Shown: piece after piece, positions 1 through 9,700 of the stretch
Position numbering within the stretch: position 1 is the stretch's first letter
Layout of the letters: every line of letters starts with the position of its first letter
Program-made: the position numbers and the translations under genes
Notes under the pieces: model-generated
What the model saw: only the letters and a program-made list of their open reading frames with translations
Databases searched by the model: none
Told to the model about the DNA's origin: nothing
Assembly (NCBI RefSeq): GCF_012720115.1
Contig: NZ_VNWN01000004.1
Span: forward strand, 558,001 to 622,000
Direction of reading: 5' to 3'
From: Sneathiella chinensis
GTDB lineage: Bacteria > Pseudomonadota > Alphaproteobacteria > Sneathiellales > Sneathiellaceae
Length of the DNA stretch: 64,000 bases

Positions 1-2
1 AA

Positions 3-683
3 CTTGCCGGGATTTGGGGCGCGATCAGCGGGTCTTTCTATACCCTGATTGTCACCTTCCTGATCTCGTTCCCCATCGGGGTCATGTCCGCAATCTATCT
101 GGAGGAGTTCGCCCCCCAGAACAAGTTCACGGACCTGATCGAGGTGAATATCAACAACCTTGCCGCGGTCCCGTCGATCGTGTTTGGCTTGCTGGGATTG
201 GCGCTGTTCCTCAATGTGGCGCATCTGCCGCGCTCCGCCCCCCTTGTTGGTGGGTTGACGCTGGCACTGATGACCTTGCCAACCATTATCATCGCCTCTC
301 GTGCGGCCATCCGGGCCGTCCCGGACAGCATTCGCGAGGCGGCGCTGGGTCTTGGGGCCTCCAAACAGCAGACGGCCTTTCACCATGTGTTGCCCCTGTC
401 CATGCCGGGTATCCTGACAGGAACGATTATCGGTCTGTCACAGGCGCTTGGCGAGACGGCCCCACTTTTGATGATTGGTATGGTTGCCTTTATCGTGGAT
501 ATCCCTGGCGGGTTTACCGATGCGGCGACGGTTCTTCCGGTCCAGATTTTCCTTTGGGCTGACAGCCCGGAGCGGGCCTTCGTCGAGAAGACCTCGGGGG
601 CGATCCTCGTGCTGCTCGGGTTCCTGATTTTTATGAATGCACTGGCTGTTCTTCTTCGCAAGAAATTTGAACGGCGTTGGTAA
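3..683 (+). CDS. pstA: Phosphate ABC transporter permease PstA (5'-partial)
   Basis: Inner-membrane permease subunit of the high-affinity phosphate importer PstSCAB. The reading frame is open from the window edge, so the N-terminus lies outside; 226 residues are visible. The visible part has several hydrophobic segments and the permease EAA-type loop in the stretch [20 protein letters not shown], which contacts the ATPase. The C-terminus ([10 protein letters not shown]) is typical of PstA. It is followed directly by pstB, phoU and phoB in the same direction, the usual Pst-Pho order. pstS and pstC should lie upstream of the window. Identification is firm from sequence pattern and context. Confidence 0.95.
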   Translation, partial: LAGIWGAISGSFYTLIVTFLISFPIGVMSAIYLEEFAPQNKFTDLIEVNINNLAAVPSIVFGLLGLALFLNVAHLPRSAPLVGGLTLALMTLPTIIIASRAAIRAVPDSIREAALGLGASKQQTAFHHVLPLSMPGILTGTIIGLSQALGETAPLLMIGMVAFIVDIPGGFTDAATVLPVQIFLWADSPERAFVEKTSGAILVLLGFLIFMNALAVLLRKKFERRW

Positions 684-697
684 GAGGTTATAGGAAA

Positions 698-1498
698 ATG
701 CAAATGCTTGCTGACGTAACGACCCCTGAAATTGAAGACGTTGAAGCCATCATTTCTGCAAAGGATGTGTCAGTCTTCTATGGTGACAAACAGGCGCTGA
801 ACAATGTCAATCTGGACATTCCCGCCAACCAGATCACCTCTCTGATTGGTCCGTCCGGTTGTGGTAAATCGACCTTTCTGCGGTGTCTGAACCGGATGAA
901 TGATACGGTTTTCGGGTGCCGCGTCGAAGGGAATATCACGCTGGATGGGCAGGATATATATGCCCCCGAGGTGGACGAGGTTCTGCTCAGGGCGCGGGTC
1001 GGGATGGTGTTCCAGAAACCCAACCCGTTCCCGAAATCCATTTATGATAACGTGGCCTATGGCCCGCGTATTCATGGCCTGACCCGGGATAAGGACGAAC
1101 TGGACGAAGTGGTCCTGACCAGTCTTGAGAAGGCGGGCCTGCTGAAAGAGGTGAAGGATCGCCTCAACGCAACAGGGACCGGACTTTCCGGTGGCCAGCA
1201 ACAGCGCCTTTGTATTGCCCGTGCGCTGGCGGTGCAGCCGGACATCATTCTGATGGACGAGCCCTGTTCGGCCCTTGACCCGATCGCAACGGCGCGGATT
1301 GAGGAACTGATTGAGGAACTGCGGGAAAACTATACGATTATCATCGTGACCCATTCCATGCAGCAGGCCGCCCGTATTTCCCAGAAAACGGCTTTCTTCC
1401 ATATGGGCGAGATTGTCGAGGTCGGGGATACGGAGCAGTTGTTCACCAACCCGCGTGATGACAGGACACAGGGCTATATTACCGGCCGGTTTGGTTGA
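698..1498 (+). CDS. pstB: Phosphate ABC transporter ATP-binding protein PstB
   Basis: Cytoplasmic ATPase that drives phosphate import through PstCA. The 266-residue product has Walker [10 protein letters not shown] at about residues 51-59, a Q-loop within [17 protein letters not shown], the ABC signature LSGGQQQR, and Walker [14 protein letters not shown] followed by the switch His in VTHSMQQA. The PNPFP element after the Q-loop is characteristic of PstB. I chose the ATG at 698 over an upstream in-frame TTG at 677, because 677 would overlap pstA and the purine stretch AAGAGG sits about ten bases before 698. An ATG two codons further on is also possible. It lies between pstA and phoU in one operon. 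Confidence 0.97.
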   Translation: MQMLADVTTPEIEDVEAIISAKDVSVFYGDKQALNNVNLDIPANQITSLIGPSGCGKSTFLRCLNRMNDTVFGCRVEGNITLDGQDIYAPEVDEVLLRARVGMVFQKPNPFPKSIYDNVAYGPRIHGLTRDKDELDEVVLTSLEKAGLLKEVKDRLNATGTGLSGGQQQRLCIARALAVQPDIILMDEPCSALDPIATARIEELIEELRENYTIIIVTHSMQQAARISQKTAFFHMGEIVEVGDTEQLFTNPRDDRTQGYITGRFG

Positions 1499-1524
1499 TC
1501 CGGGTGCGGCGAGGAGAATAGGAA

Positions 1525-2271
1525 ATGAACGGAACAGGACATATCGTGACGTCGTTTGACACCGACCTGACAGAGGTCCGCAAAACCATCATCGAAATGG
1601 GTGGTCTTGCTGAATCCCAACTGGAAGCAGCCATTCGCGCCCTTGTGGAACGGGATTCCGAACTGGCGCAGCAGACCATTGAAGGGGATGCGGCGGTGGA
1701 TGCACTGGAACACAAGCTGGATAATCTGGCGGTCAAGATGCTGGCGCTGCGCAACCCGGTGGCAGATGATCTTCGGCTGGTGATTTCCGCCTTGAAGATC
1801 GCGTCCCTGCTGGAGCGTGTAGCGGATTATGCGGCAAACCTTGCCAAGCGGGTTATCGCCCTCAACAAGGCGCCGATCGTGCGTCCGGTATCCACCATTC
1901 CCCGCATGGGCGAAATGGTCCGGCACATGATCCATGATGCCCTGACCGCTTATTCAAAGCAGGATGTGGATCTTGCCTATGATGTGTGGCGCCGGGACAA
2001 GGAAGTGGATGAACTGTATAACAGCATGTTCCGGGAGCTTCTTACCTATATGATGGAAGACCCCCGGAGCATTACAAGCTGTACCCACCTGATCTTCATG
2101 GCGAAGAATATCGAGCGGATCGGGGACCACATGACGAATATTGCGGAAATCCTGATCTATCAGGTCAAGGGCCACGGCCCCGAGGAAAAACGCCCCAAGG
2201 GGGACGAAACCAGCACCACCATGATCACATCGGATGAACTGGGTGTAGGGCAGGGAGCAGACAGTAAATGA
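1525..2271 (+). CDS. phoU: Phosphate signalling protein PhoU
   Basis: PhoU couples the state of the Pst transporter to PhoR-PhoB signalling and limits phosphate uptake. The 248-residue protein shows the two-repeat, all-helical PhoU pattern, with related segments VADDLRLVISALKIASLLER and a second copy around HLIFMAKNIERIGDHMTNIA; the ERIGD motif provides metal-binding acidic residues in this family. A GAGGAG ribosome-binding site precedes the ATG. It sits 26 bases after pstB, and its stop overlaps the phoB start (ATGA), which implies translational coupling. No phoR is seen beside phoB in the visible part; in many alphaproteobacteria it lies upstream of pstS. Confidence 0.96.
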   Translation: MNGTGHIVTSFDTDLTEVRKTIIEMGGLAESQLEAAIRALVERDSELAQQTIEGDAAVDALEHKLDNLAVKMLALRNPVADDLRLVISALKIASLLERVADYAANLAKRVIALNKAPIVRPVSTIPRMGEMVRHMIHDALTAYSKQDVDLAYDVWRRDKEVDELYNSMFRELLTYMMEDPRSITSCTHLIFMAKNIERIGDHMTNIAEILIYQVKGHGPEEKRPKGDETSTTMITSDELGVGQGADSK

Positions 2272-2948
2272 GAGTTTTGATTGTTGAAGATGAACCGTCC
2301 ATGGTTGAGCTTTTGAGATACAATCTTGAAAGCGAAGGCTTTGAGGTCAGTTCTGCCCTGGATGGCGAGGAAGCGATGCTGTCCATCGAGGAGCAGACCC
2401 CTGACATGGTTCTTCTTGACTGGATGCTGCCAAAACTGTCCGGGATCGAGATTTGCCGGCGTTTGCGGCGGGATAAGGAATACCGCAACCTTCCGGTGAT
2501 CATGATCACCGCAAGGGGAGAGGAAAGCGACCGCATTCGCGGGCTGGATATCGGCGCGGATGATTATGTATCAAAGCCGTTTTCCCCCAACGAATTGATG
2601 GCCCGTATTCGGGCGGTCCTGCGCCGTCACAACCCGGTTCTTGGCAGTGATACCCTGACGGTTTCAGATGTGACCATGGATCTGGTGGCCTACAAGGTCC
2701 GGCGCAATGACCGGGAATTGCATCTTGGCCCGACGGAATTTCGCCTACTGCGCTTCTTCATGGAGCGGGCGGGCCGGGTCCTGACCCGTGAACAGCTTCT
2801 GGATGGTGTCTGGGGGCAGAACGTCTATGTGGAGGACCGGACCGTGGACGTGCATATCCGGCGCCTTCGCAAGGCCCTGAACGGTGAGAACGACCCGGAC
2901 CTGATCCGCACGGTAAGGGCTGTGGGCTATTGCTTTGAAAAGGCCTGA
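2268..2948 (+). CDS. phoB: Phosphate regulon response regulator PhoB
   Basis: OmpR/PhoB-family transcription factor activated by PhoR under phosphate limitation. The 226-residue protein has a receiver domain (about residues 1-120) with the acidic pair ED at 7-8, phospho-acceptor Asp51 in LLDWMLP, and Lys103 in YVSKPFSP. A winged-helix DNA-binding domain (about 130-226) follows, with the characteristic LGPTEFRLLRFFMERAGRV and VDVHIRRLRKAL segments. The start overlaps the phoU stop by four bases. A strong bidirectional hairpin lies just downstream, separating this operon from the convergent mla genes. Confidence 0.96.
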   Translation: MRVLIVEDEPSMVELLRYNLESEGFEVSSALDGEEAMLSIEEQTPDMVLLDWMLPKLSGIEICRRLRRDKEYRNLPVIMITARGEESDRIRGLDIGADDYVSKPFSPNELMARIRAVLRRHNPVLGSDTLTVSDVTMDLVAYKVRRNDRELHLGPTEFRLLRFFMERAGRVLTREQLLDGVWGQNVYVEDRTVDVHIRRLRKALNGENDPDLIRTVRAVGYCFEKA

Positions 2949-2977
2949 GCCCGATAGGGATTTACAGACGCCAAAAT

Positions 2978-3006
2978 AAAAGAGGGCCTGAAAGGGCCCT
3001 CTTTTA
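2978..3006. terminator. Bidirectional intrinsic terminator between phoB and mlaC
   Basis: Perfect 11-bp inverted repeat AAAAGAGGGCC / GGCCCTCTTTT with a 6-base loop. It carries T runs on both strands, so it can end phoB transcription rightward and mlaC transcription leftward. It lies in the short gap between two convergent operons. Confidence 0.9.
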
Positions 3007-3026
3007 TGTGTGCTGTCCGGCGTGTT

Positions 3027-3677
3027 TTACTGCGCGGCGGCGATATGGCTTTTCAGGGTTTCGATCAGCCCGTCGACGCCTTTGCCGTTATTGCTGATCA
3101 CCGATGAAAATTCATCCCGGTGGGTGATGGCCATGCTGACATTTTCCACAATCAGGTCGATGATTTTCAGGTCGCCAGAGTTTGACTTGCGAACCCGCCA
3201 ATCCAGCTTGATGGGCGGACCGGCCGGACGGATGATCTGGGAATTGACCAGAATTTCTTTCTTGTTCAGCGGTTTGGCTTTCAGGATTTCAAGATTCTCA
3301 CCCGCATACTCACCGATCCGCTTCTGGTAGGTCGTGATCATGTAGGTATCGAACAGGGACAGGAATTCCTGAAGTTGTTCCGGTGAGGTTTGTCGCCGAT
3401 ACTTGCCCAGCACAAACTTGCCAATCAGGTCCATGTCAAAGCCGTCATTGACGAGATTGGAAAAGCCTTCCCGCTTTGCATCCTCGTCAAGAGAGCCGTC
3501 AGACAGGAGTTTGACAGCCCGCTGTCCCAACTGGTCAACCAGATTGATGGCTTGCTGTTCCGCGGCTTCCACCGCCTGTGCTCCCGTGGGGGAGGGCATG
3601 ATCGCCAGCGGCGAGGCCGCAAGGAATGTTGCCACCAGAGGAACGCTAAGGGCTTTGCAGAGTTTCATCCGCTTCAT
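3027..3677 (-). CDS. mlaC: MlaC-type periplasmic phospholipid-binding protein
   Basis: MlaC/Ttg2D-family carrier that shuttles phospholipids between the outer-membrane MlaA complex and the inner-membrane MlaFEDB transporter. The 216-residue precursor begins with a basic N-terminus and a hydrophobic signal segment ending near PTGAQA (about residue 34). The mature part has the family pattern of an N-terminal helical region, GKFVLGKYRRQTSPEQ, the YQKRIGEYAGE segment and a C-terminal DLIVENVSM strand. It lies immediately downstream of mlaA on the same strand with six bases between them, so the two are co-transcribed. mlaFED are not in the window. Some annotations would call it an ABC transporter substrate-binding or toluene tolerance protein. 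Confidence 0.9.
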   Translation of the reverse strand: MKRMKLCKALSVPLVATFLAASPLAIMPSPTGAQAVEAAEQQAINLVDQLGQRAVKLLSDGSLDEDAKREGFSNLVNDGFDMDLIGKFVLGKYRRQTSPEQLQEFLSLFDTYMITTYQKRIGEYAGENLEILKAKPLNKKEILVNSQIIRPAGPPIKLDWRVRKSNSGDLKIIDLIVENVSMAITHRDEFSSVISNNGKGVDGLIETLKSHIAAAQ

Positions 3678-3683
3678 CCCTGA

Positions 3684-4544
3684 TCAGTTCAGGCCGGTTG
3701 AGGCTTGGGCGTCGGTTCCTGTATCATCAATGAACAGGTTTGAAACCTTGCGGGCGGCACCGGGGGCATCATCTTCTTCAAAGTCGAAAGAGATATCCGG
3801 CAGCGGGGTGGCTTCTTCGTTGCCATCCATCAGCAGGTTTTTACGGTTCTGACGGTACAGGCTGCGAATCGCGGCATAGAAATCAATGGAATTGCGTTCG
3901 ATATCATCCACGGAGTCGAGAGACTGGTAGCGGAAGTCGATTGCATGGGCGCCGGTGCGATAAATCCGGAAATTGTCGATGTCATGGTGCTCTGCAACCA
4001 TGTTGGCCGGGTCGATGAAATATTCACCAACACTGCCGACGGCTTCACGGGTTGTATTGGGACCAAAGACCGGCAGAACCAGATACGGGCCTTCCGGGAC
4101 ACCCCAGACGGCAAAGGTCTGGCCCAGATCTTCATCCTCGGTTTCCAGTTGCGCCACGTCAAACAGACCGCCAACGCCAAGGAAGGTATTGGTGAAGAAA
4201 GCGCCCATGTTGTTCCCTGCACCATCCAGATCGCCTTGGGCGACGTTGTTGATGAAGTAGATGGGCTGCGACAGATTCGTCAGGAAGTTGGAAACGCTGT
4301 CCTTGACCCCATCGGGAACGGCATCCCGGTAAATATGGGCCACAGGTTTCAGGAACAGGGCATCCAGTGCATTGTTCACGTCAAAGAAATACCGGTTTAG
4401 GGGTTCGATCGGATCATAGACATCCTGATACATCATTGTTGAGGACTCGGTGTCCTGTGCTGTCGCAGCGGTCCCGGTCAATCCCACAAGGGAGAGGGCC
4501 ACGGCGCCAGTCAGCAACGATGTTTTGAACCTGTTCGAACTCAT
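3684..4544 (-). CDS. mlaA: MlaA/VacJ family outer-membrane protein
   Basis: MlaA removes mislocalised phospholipids from the outer leaflet of the outer membrane and hands them to MlaC. The 286-residue product shows the family core: DPIEPLNRYFFDVNNALD, then the PVAHIYRDAVPDGVKDSVSN, FLGVGGLFDVA and PYLVLPVFGPNTTREAVG motifs. I use the ATG at 4544, which begins a clear signal peptide (MSSNRFKTSLL...GTAATA); a longer in-frame start at 4601 would prefix charged residues. Unlike the Escherichia coli protein, the leader ends in ATA-QD with no lipobox cysteine. The mature protein is therefore probably not lipidated. Confidence 0.9.
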   Translation of the reverse strand: MSSNRFKTSLLTGAVALSLVGLTGTAATAQDTESSTMMYQDVYDPIEPLNRYFFDVNNALDALFLKPVAHIYRDAVPDGVKDSVSNFLTNLSQPIYFINNVAQGDLDGAGNNMGAFFTNTFLGVGGLFDVAQLETEDEDLGQTFAVWGVPEGPYLVLPVFGPNTTREAVGSVGEYFIDPANMVAEHHDIDNFRIYRTGAHAIDFRYQSLDSVDDIERNSIDFYAAIRSLYRQNRKNLLMDGNEEATPLPDISFDFEEDDAPGAARKVSNLFIDDTGTDAQASTGLN

Positions 4545-4784
4545 AATAAAACCCAGCTCCAGTTTCAGGAATTCACGTCCATTTAAACAATGGAAGCACA
4601 TAATATATTACAGAACCCTTTACGTAATGCATTAATCCATTGCGAGAACCAAATTAATGCAAGCAACGCGTATAGCGTAATTTCTATCGCAAGAAAACCT
4701 TGTTGTTCAATGTGGTTTATGGGTGACCTGTGACGGGGTCTACAACTGTGTTGCGAAAAAGTCGCGAAAAACGAACTGTACAAA

Positions 4785-4806
4785 GATATAAAGATATGTT
4801 TATATC
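4785..4806. promoter_or_regulatory. Probable operator of the ArsR-methyltransferase regulator
   Basis: Perfect 8-bp inverted repeat GATATAAA-GATATG-TTTATATC, 35 bases before the GTG start of the ArsR-type gene. It is very AT-rich in a GC-rich genome and also contains the direct repeat AAAGATAT. Position and symmetry fit an ArsR-family dimer site; SahR-type regulators of the methionine cycle are known to bind palindromes of this general kind. The rest of the roughly 300-base gap from 4545 to 4840 is AT-rich with no gene seen. Confidence 0.6.
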
Positions 4807-4840
4807 ATTAGGTATTTTTTGAGCGAGGCGAGAGTATCCG

Positions 4841-5797
4841 GTGGAAAGTCTGTTGCAAGGGTTGAAGGCTGCGGGGGAGGAGACGCGTATGCGTCTTCTT
4901 GTTCTGTGTGCCCATTCTGAACTGACGGTCAGTGAACTGATCCAGATTCTCGGGCAGAGCCAGCCCCGCGTGTCCCGTCACCTTAAACTGCTGTGCGAGG
5001 CGGGCCTGATTGACCGTTTTCAGGAAGGAAGCTGGGTTTACTACCGGTTGGCCAGCAAGACCGGCAATTCCGAACTGGCCCGATCACTGGTTGATCTGGT
5101 GCCCGAGGGGGATTCGGTGGTGGCGCGGGATCTGGAGCGTTTGAGCGCTGTCAAGCAGGCCCGCATGGACGCCGCTTCGGAATATTTCCGGGAAAATGCG
5201 TCGCGCTGGAAAGAAATCCGGTCCCTGTATGTTGCCGAGAAGGAGGTTGAGAAACTTCTTTTGAGGGCCTTTGAGGGAATGGAGATCGCCGATTTTCTGG
5301 ATATCGGCACCGGAACCGGGCGCATTCTGGAATTGATGGGATCACGGGCGGATTATGCCGTGGGGATTGATACCAGCCGTGAAATGCTGGCCTATGCCCG
5401 TACGGCAATCGAGGATGCGGACCTTCGGAATTGTCAGGTTCGGCTTGGCGATATGTATAACCTGCCTTTTTCCAATGAAACGCAGGATGCCATTGTTATT
5501 CATCAGGTCCTTCACTTTGCCGACCGACCGCAACAGGTCATTGAGGAGGCCGCACGGGTTTTGCGCCCCGGTGGCCGCCTTGTGGTCGCTGATTTTGCGC
5601 CTCATTCGGTCAAGTATCTCAGCGAGGATCATGCCCACCGCCAGATGGGGTTCGATGAAAACCTTGTGTGGAACTGGTGCGAAGCGGCTGGTTTGCAAAA
5701 AGGGCAGTCCTTTGTCCTTAAAGGGGACCCGCTGACAGTTATTATTTGGGTGGCCCATGCCGCCGAACAGGAAGTAGTATTAGGAGAAGTATCATGA
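4841..5797 (+). CDS. ArsR-family regulator fused to SAM-dependent methyltransferase domain (SahR-like)
   Basis: Fusion of an N-terminal ArsR winged helix (about residues 1-100; LTVSELIQILGQSQPRVSRHLKLL is the recognition region) to a class I methyltransferase domain (about 135-300) with the SAM-binding motif FLDIGTGTGRILELMG and the VIHQVLHFADRPQQ segment. The 318-residue protein starts at a GTG preceded by GAGGCGAG. No metal-binding cysteine cluster of classic ArsR proteins is evident. It is encoded directly upstream of metF with a four-base overlap, and metH follows. In Proteobacteria such fusions control methionine-cycle genes in response to S-adenosylhomocysteine or SAM; whether the domain is catalytic here or only senses ligand cannot be told. 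Confidence 0.88.
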   Translation: MESLLQGLKAAGEETRMRLLVLCAHSELTVSELIQILGQSQPRVSRHLKLLCEAGLIDRFQEGSWVYYRLASKTGNSELARSLVDLVPEGDSVVARDLERLSAVKQARMDAASEYFRENASRWKEIRSLYVAEKEVEKLLLRAFEGMEIADFLDIGTGTGRILELMGSRADYAVGIDTSREMLAYARTAIEDADLRNCQVRLGDMYNLPFSNETQDAIVIHQVLHFADRPQQVIEEAARVLRPGGRLVVADFAPHSVKYLSEDHAHRQMGFDENLVWNWCEAAGLQKGQSFVLKGDPLTVIIWVAHAAEQEVVLGEVS

Positions 5798-6714
5798 GTT
5801 CGCCTTTGGCACAGTTGGCCGCGATCGACAAGGTCGGCCCGTCCGGCAATGGCTCGAAAAACCCGGTCAATATTTCGTTCGAGTTTTTTCCGCCAAACAC
5901 GGAAAAGATGGAGGCGAAGCTTTGGGAAACGGTAGAGCGGCTGGCTCCGCTCGGTCCCAAATTTGTGTCGGTGACCTATGGTGCGGGGGGCTCCACGCGG
6001 GAGCGTACCCACAAGATTGTCAGCCAGATCCGAAAAGAAACGGCGCTTGAGCCGGCCGCCCACCTGACCTGTGTCGGGGCGTCGGTCGCCGAAATCGAGG
6101 ATGTGGTCAACCAGTATTGGGAAAGCGGTGTGCGTCATATCGTGGCCCTGCGCGGTGATCCGCCGGAAGGGGCCGCCGGGTTCAAGCCGCATCCGGACGG
6201 GTTTGCCGGATCGGCGGAACTGATCGAGCATATCCGCAAAATGCACGATTTCGAGATCAGCGTGGGCTGTTACCCGGAAATTCATCCGGAAGCCTTGTCC
6301 AGTCAGGCGGATATTGATTACCTGAAGCGCAAAGTGGATGCCGGGGCGACCCGGGCCATCACCCAGTTCTTTTTTGACCCGGAAACCTATCTGCGGTTTC
6401 TGGACAGGGTGCAGGCGCAGGGCATTGATATTCCCATCATCCCCGGTATTCTTCCTGTAACCAGTTATACCAAGTTAAGGCAGTTTAGTGGCCAGTGCGG
6501 CGCCCATCTGCCCGCGTGGCTGACCCATCTGTTCGAGGATCTGGACGAGGACCCGGCGACCCGCAACCTGGTAGCGGCCATGGTCGCGTCGGAACAGTGC
6601 CGCCAGTTGCAGCAGGCCGGTATCCGGGATTTCCATTTTTATACCCTGAACCGGGCCGATCTGGTGTATGCCATCTGTCATACGCTGGGCGTCCGGGCCG
6701 TGCAGGCCAACTGA
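5794..6714 (+). CDS. metF: Methylenetetrahydrofolate reductase
   Basis: Flavoenzyme reducing 5,10-methylene-THF to 5-methyl-THF, the methyl donor for MetH. The 306-residue product matches the bacterial MetF length and shows NISFEFFPPNTEKMEAKLW near the start, SVTYGAGGSTRERTHKIV, the ALRGDPPEG loop, and ITQFFFDPETYLRF. The ATG at 5794 is preceded by AGGAG eight bases upstream and overlaps the regulator's stop codon, so I prefer it to an upstream in-frame TTG at 5746. It is transcribed with metH, which begins 50 bases downstream. Confidence 0.96.
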   Translation: MSSPLAQLAAIDKVGPSGNGSKNPVNISFEFFPPNTEKMEAKLWETVERLAPLGPKFVSVTYGAGGSTRERTHKIVSQIRKETALEPAAHLTCVGASVAEIEDVVNQYWESGVRHIVALRGDPPEGAAGFKPHPDGFAGSAELIEHIRKMHDFEISVGCYPEIHPEALSSQADIDYLKRKVDAGATRAITQFFFDPETYLRFLDRVQAQGIDIPIIPGILPVTSYTKLRQFSGQCGAHLPAWLTHLFEDLDEDPATRNLVAAMVASEQCRQLQQAGIRDFHFYTLNRADLVYAICHTLGVRAVQAN

Positions 6715-6764
6715 GACCGCTTGAAAATTGTTGATGTATTGTTGTGAAACGCAGGACCGATCCC

Positions 6765-9700
6765 ATGAAAAAGTCTGATGCCTATCTTCGTCTGGAAACT
6801 GCCCTGAAAGACCGCATTCTGGTTCTGGATGGTGCGATGGGCACCATGATCCAGTCTTATAAATTGTCGGAAGAGGACTATCGCGGTGATGCCTATCGGG
6901 ACAGCCCGATTGACCTGAAGGGCAATAACGACCTTCTGTCCCTGACCAAGCCGGACGTGATCGAGACGATCCATGACCAGTTCATGGAGGCCGGTGCGGA
7001 TATTCTGGAAACGAACACGTTTAACTCAACCAGTATCGCACAGGCGGATTATGGACTGGAAAGTGAGGTCTATGCCCTGAACAAGGCATCGGCGGAACTG
7101 GCGCGGCAGGTTGCCGATCGCTGGACGGCCAAAACACCGGACAAGCCGCGCTTTGTGGCCGGCGTGCTTGGCCCGACCAACCGGACCGCCTCCATTTCGC
7201 CGGATGTGAACGATCCGGGGTTCCGGAACGTCACTTTCGATCAACTGGTCGAGGCCTATGACGAGGCGCTGGGCGGTCTTGTGGACGGCGGGGCGGATAT
7301 CGTCCTGATCGAAACCGTGTTTGACAGCCTGAACTGTAAGGCTGCCATCTATGCGGTATTGCAATATTTCGACCGGACCGGCGTGCGCAGGCCGGTCATG
7401 ATTTCCGGCACTATTACCGACGCGTCCGGCCGGACCCTGTCGGGCCAGACCGCGGAAGCCTTCTGGGTATCCATGGCCCATGCGGAACCGATCAGCGTCG
7501 GTTTCAACTGCGCCCTTGGGGCGAAAGATTTGCGCCCCCATGTTCAGGCCGTGTCGCACGTGGCACGGACCCGGATCAGTGTGCATCCCAACGCGGGTCT
7601 GCCGAACGAATTGGGTGAATATGATGATACGCCTGCCTATATGGCCGATCAGCTTAAGGAATTTGCGACCAGCGGGTTGGTGAATATCGTCGGAGGCTGC
7701 TGCGGAACCCGGCCCGAGCATATCGCCGCCATCGCCGAGGCGGTTCAGGATGTGGCACCGCGTGCCATTCCTGATACTGAGCCGCTGGGGGCGTTGAGTG
7801 GTCTGGAGCCGCTATACTTGGATGACACCGTCGGGTTTGTGAACGTCGGTGAGCGGACCAACGTGGCCGGTTCTGCCAAGTTCAAGAAGCTGGTGATGAA
7901 CGGCGATTATGACACCGCCCTTGATGTCGCCCGCGAACAGGTGGCAAACGGCGCCCAGATTGTGGACGTCAATATGGATGATGCCATGCTGGACGCCCAC
8001 GAGGCCATGGTGACCTTCCTGAACCTGATTGCATCGGAGCCGGATATCTGCCGGGTGCCGGTGATGATCGACAGTTCCAAGTGGGATGTGCTGGAAGCGG
8101 GCCTTAAAACCGTTCAGGGCAAGGGGGTTGTAAACTCCATCTCCCTCAAGGAAGGCGAGGAAAGCTTCATTGAGCAGGCCCGCAAGATCCGCCGGTACGG
8201 CGCGGCGGTTATCGTCATGGCGTTTGATGAGACAGGGCAGGCCGATACGCAGGAGCGGATGATTGAAATCTGTTCCCGGTCCTACAAGATTCTGACGGAA
8301 ACGGTTGGCTTCCCGCCGGAAGATGTGATTTTTGACCCCAATATCTTCCCGATTGCCACCGGTATCGATGAGCATCGGAACTTCTCGAAGGACTATATCG
8401 AGGCGACGAAGCAGATCAAGGCGAGCCTGCCCTATGCCAAGGTCAGCGGCGGGGTGAGCAACATGTCCTTCTCGCTGCGGGGCAACAACCCCATGCGCGA
8501 GGCCATGCACGCCGTATTCCTGTATCATGCGGTCAATGCCGGCATGGATATGGGGATCGTCAATGCGGGCCAGCTTGCGGTCTATTCCGATATCCCTGAG
8601 GACCTGCGCGAGCGGATCGAGGATGCGGTCCTGAACCGCCGGGATGACGCCACGGAACGACTTCTGGAAGTGGCAGAGCAGGCGGTTGGCCAAAAGAAAT
8701 CATCGGCCGATGACCTGACCTGGCGGGAGGGAACGGTTGGTGAACGGCTGACCCATGCGCTGGTGAAGGGTATCTCTGAATATATCGAGGCGGATACCGA
8801 GGAAGCCCGCCAACAGGTCGAGCGTCCCATTCAGGTGATTGAGGGCCCCCTGATGGATGGCATGAACGTGGTCGGTGACCTGTTCGGGTCGGGCAAGATG
8901 TTCCTGCCGCAGGTGGTGAAAAGCGCCCGCGTCATGAAGCAGGCGGTTGCCTATCTGTTGCCCTATATCGAGAAGGAAAAGGAAAAAGGCGGCAGCCTTG
9001 GCGCCAAGGGCAAGGTCCTGATGGCCACCGTAAAGGGGGATGTGCACGATATTGGCAAGAATATCGTGGGTGTTGTGCTGCAGTGTAACAACTTCGAGGT
9101 AATCGACCTTGGGGTGATGGTTCCCTACACCAAAATTCTTGAAACCGCCCGCAAGGAGAATGTGGATATCATTGGCCTGAGTGGCCTGATCACCCCATCG
9201 CTTGAGGAAATGGCAACGGTCGCCGCCGAAATGCAGCGGGAAGACTTTGACATTCCGCTGCTGATCGGCGGGGCGACCACGTCCAAGGTTCATACAGCCC
9301 TGAAGATCGAGCCGCAGTATAACGGCTCGACTATCTATGTGACGGATGCGTCCCGTGCGGTTGGTATTGCCACGGCCCTGATCAGTGAGGACGGTAAGGC
9401 CAAGCTGGTGTCTGATATCAAGTCCGAATATGAACAGGTCCGCGAGAACTATCTGCGCAAGGCGAAACCTAACGCCCAGGCCACCATCGAGGAGGCGCGG
9501 GCCAACAGGGTACAGATCGAATGGGACGGGTATGTTCCGCCCAAGCCGTCCTTCATCGGCTTGCGGCAGTTCGATGATATCGACCTTCATGATCTGGTCG
9601 ATTACTTCGACTGGTCACCGTTCTTCAGGACATGGGAACTGGCGGGGCATTTCCCGGCCATTCTGGACGATCCGGTTATCGGGGAAACGGCCAAGGAGCT

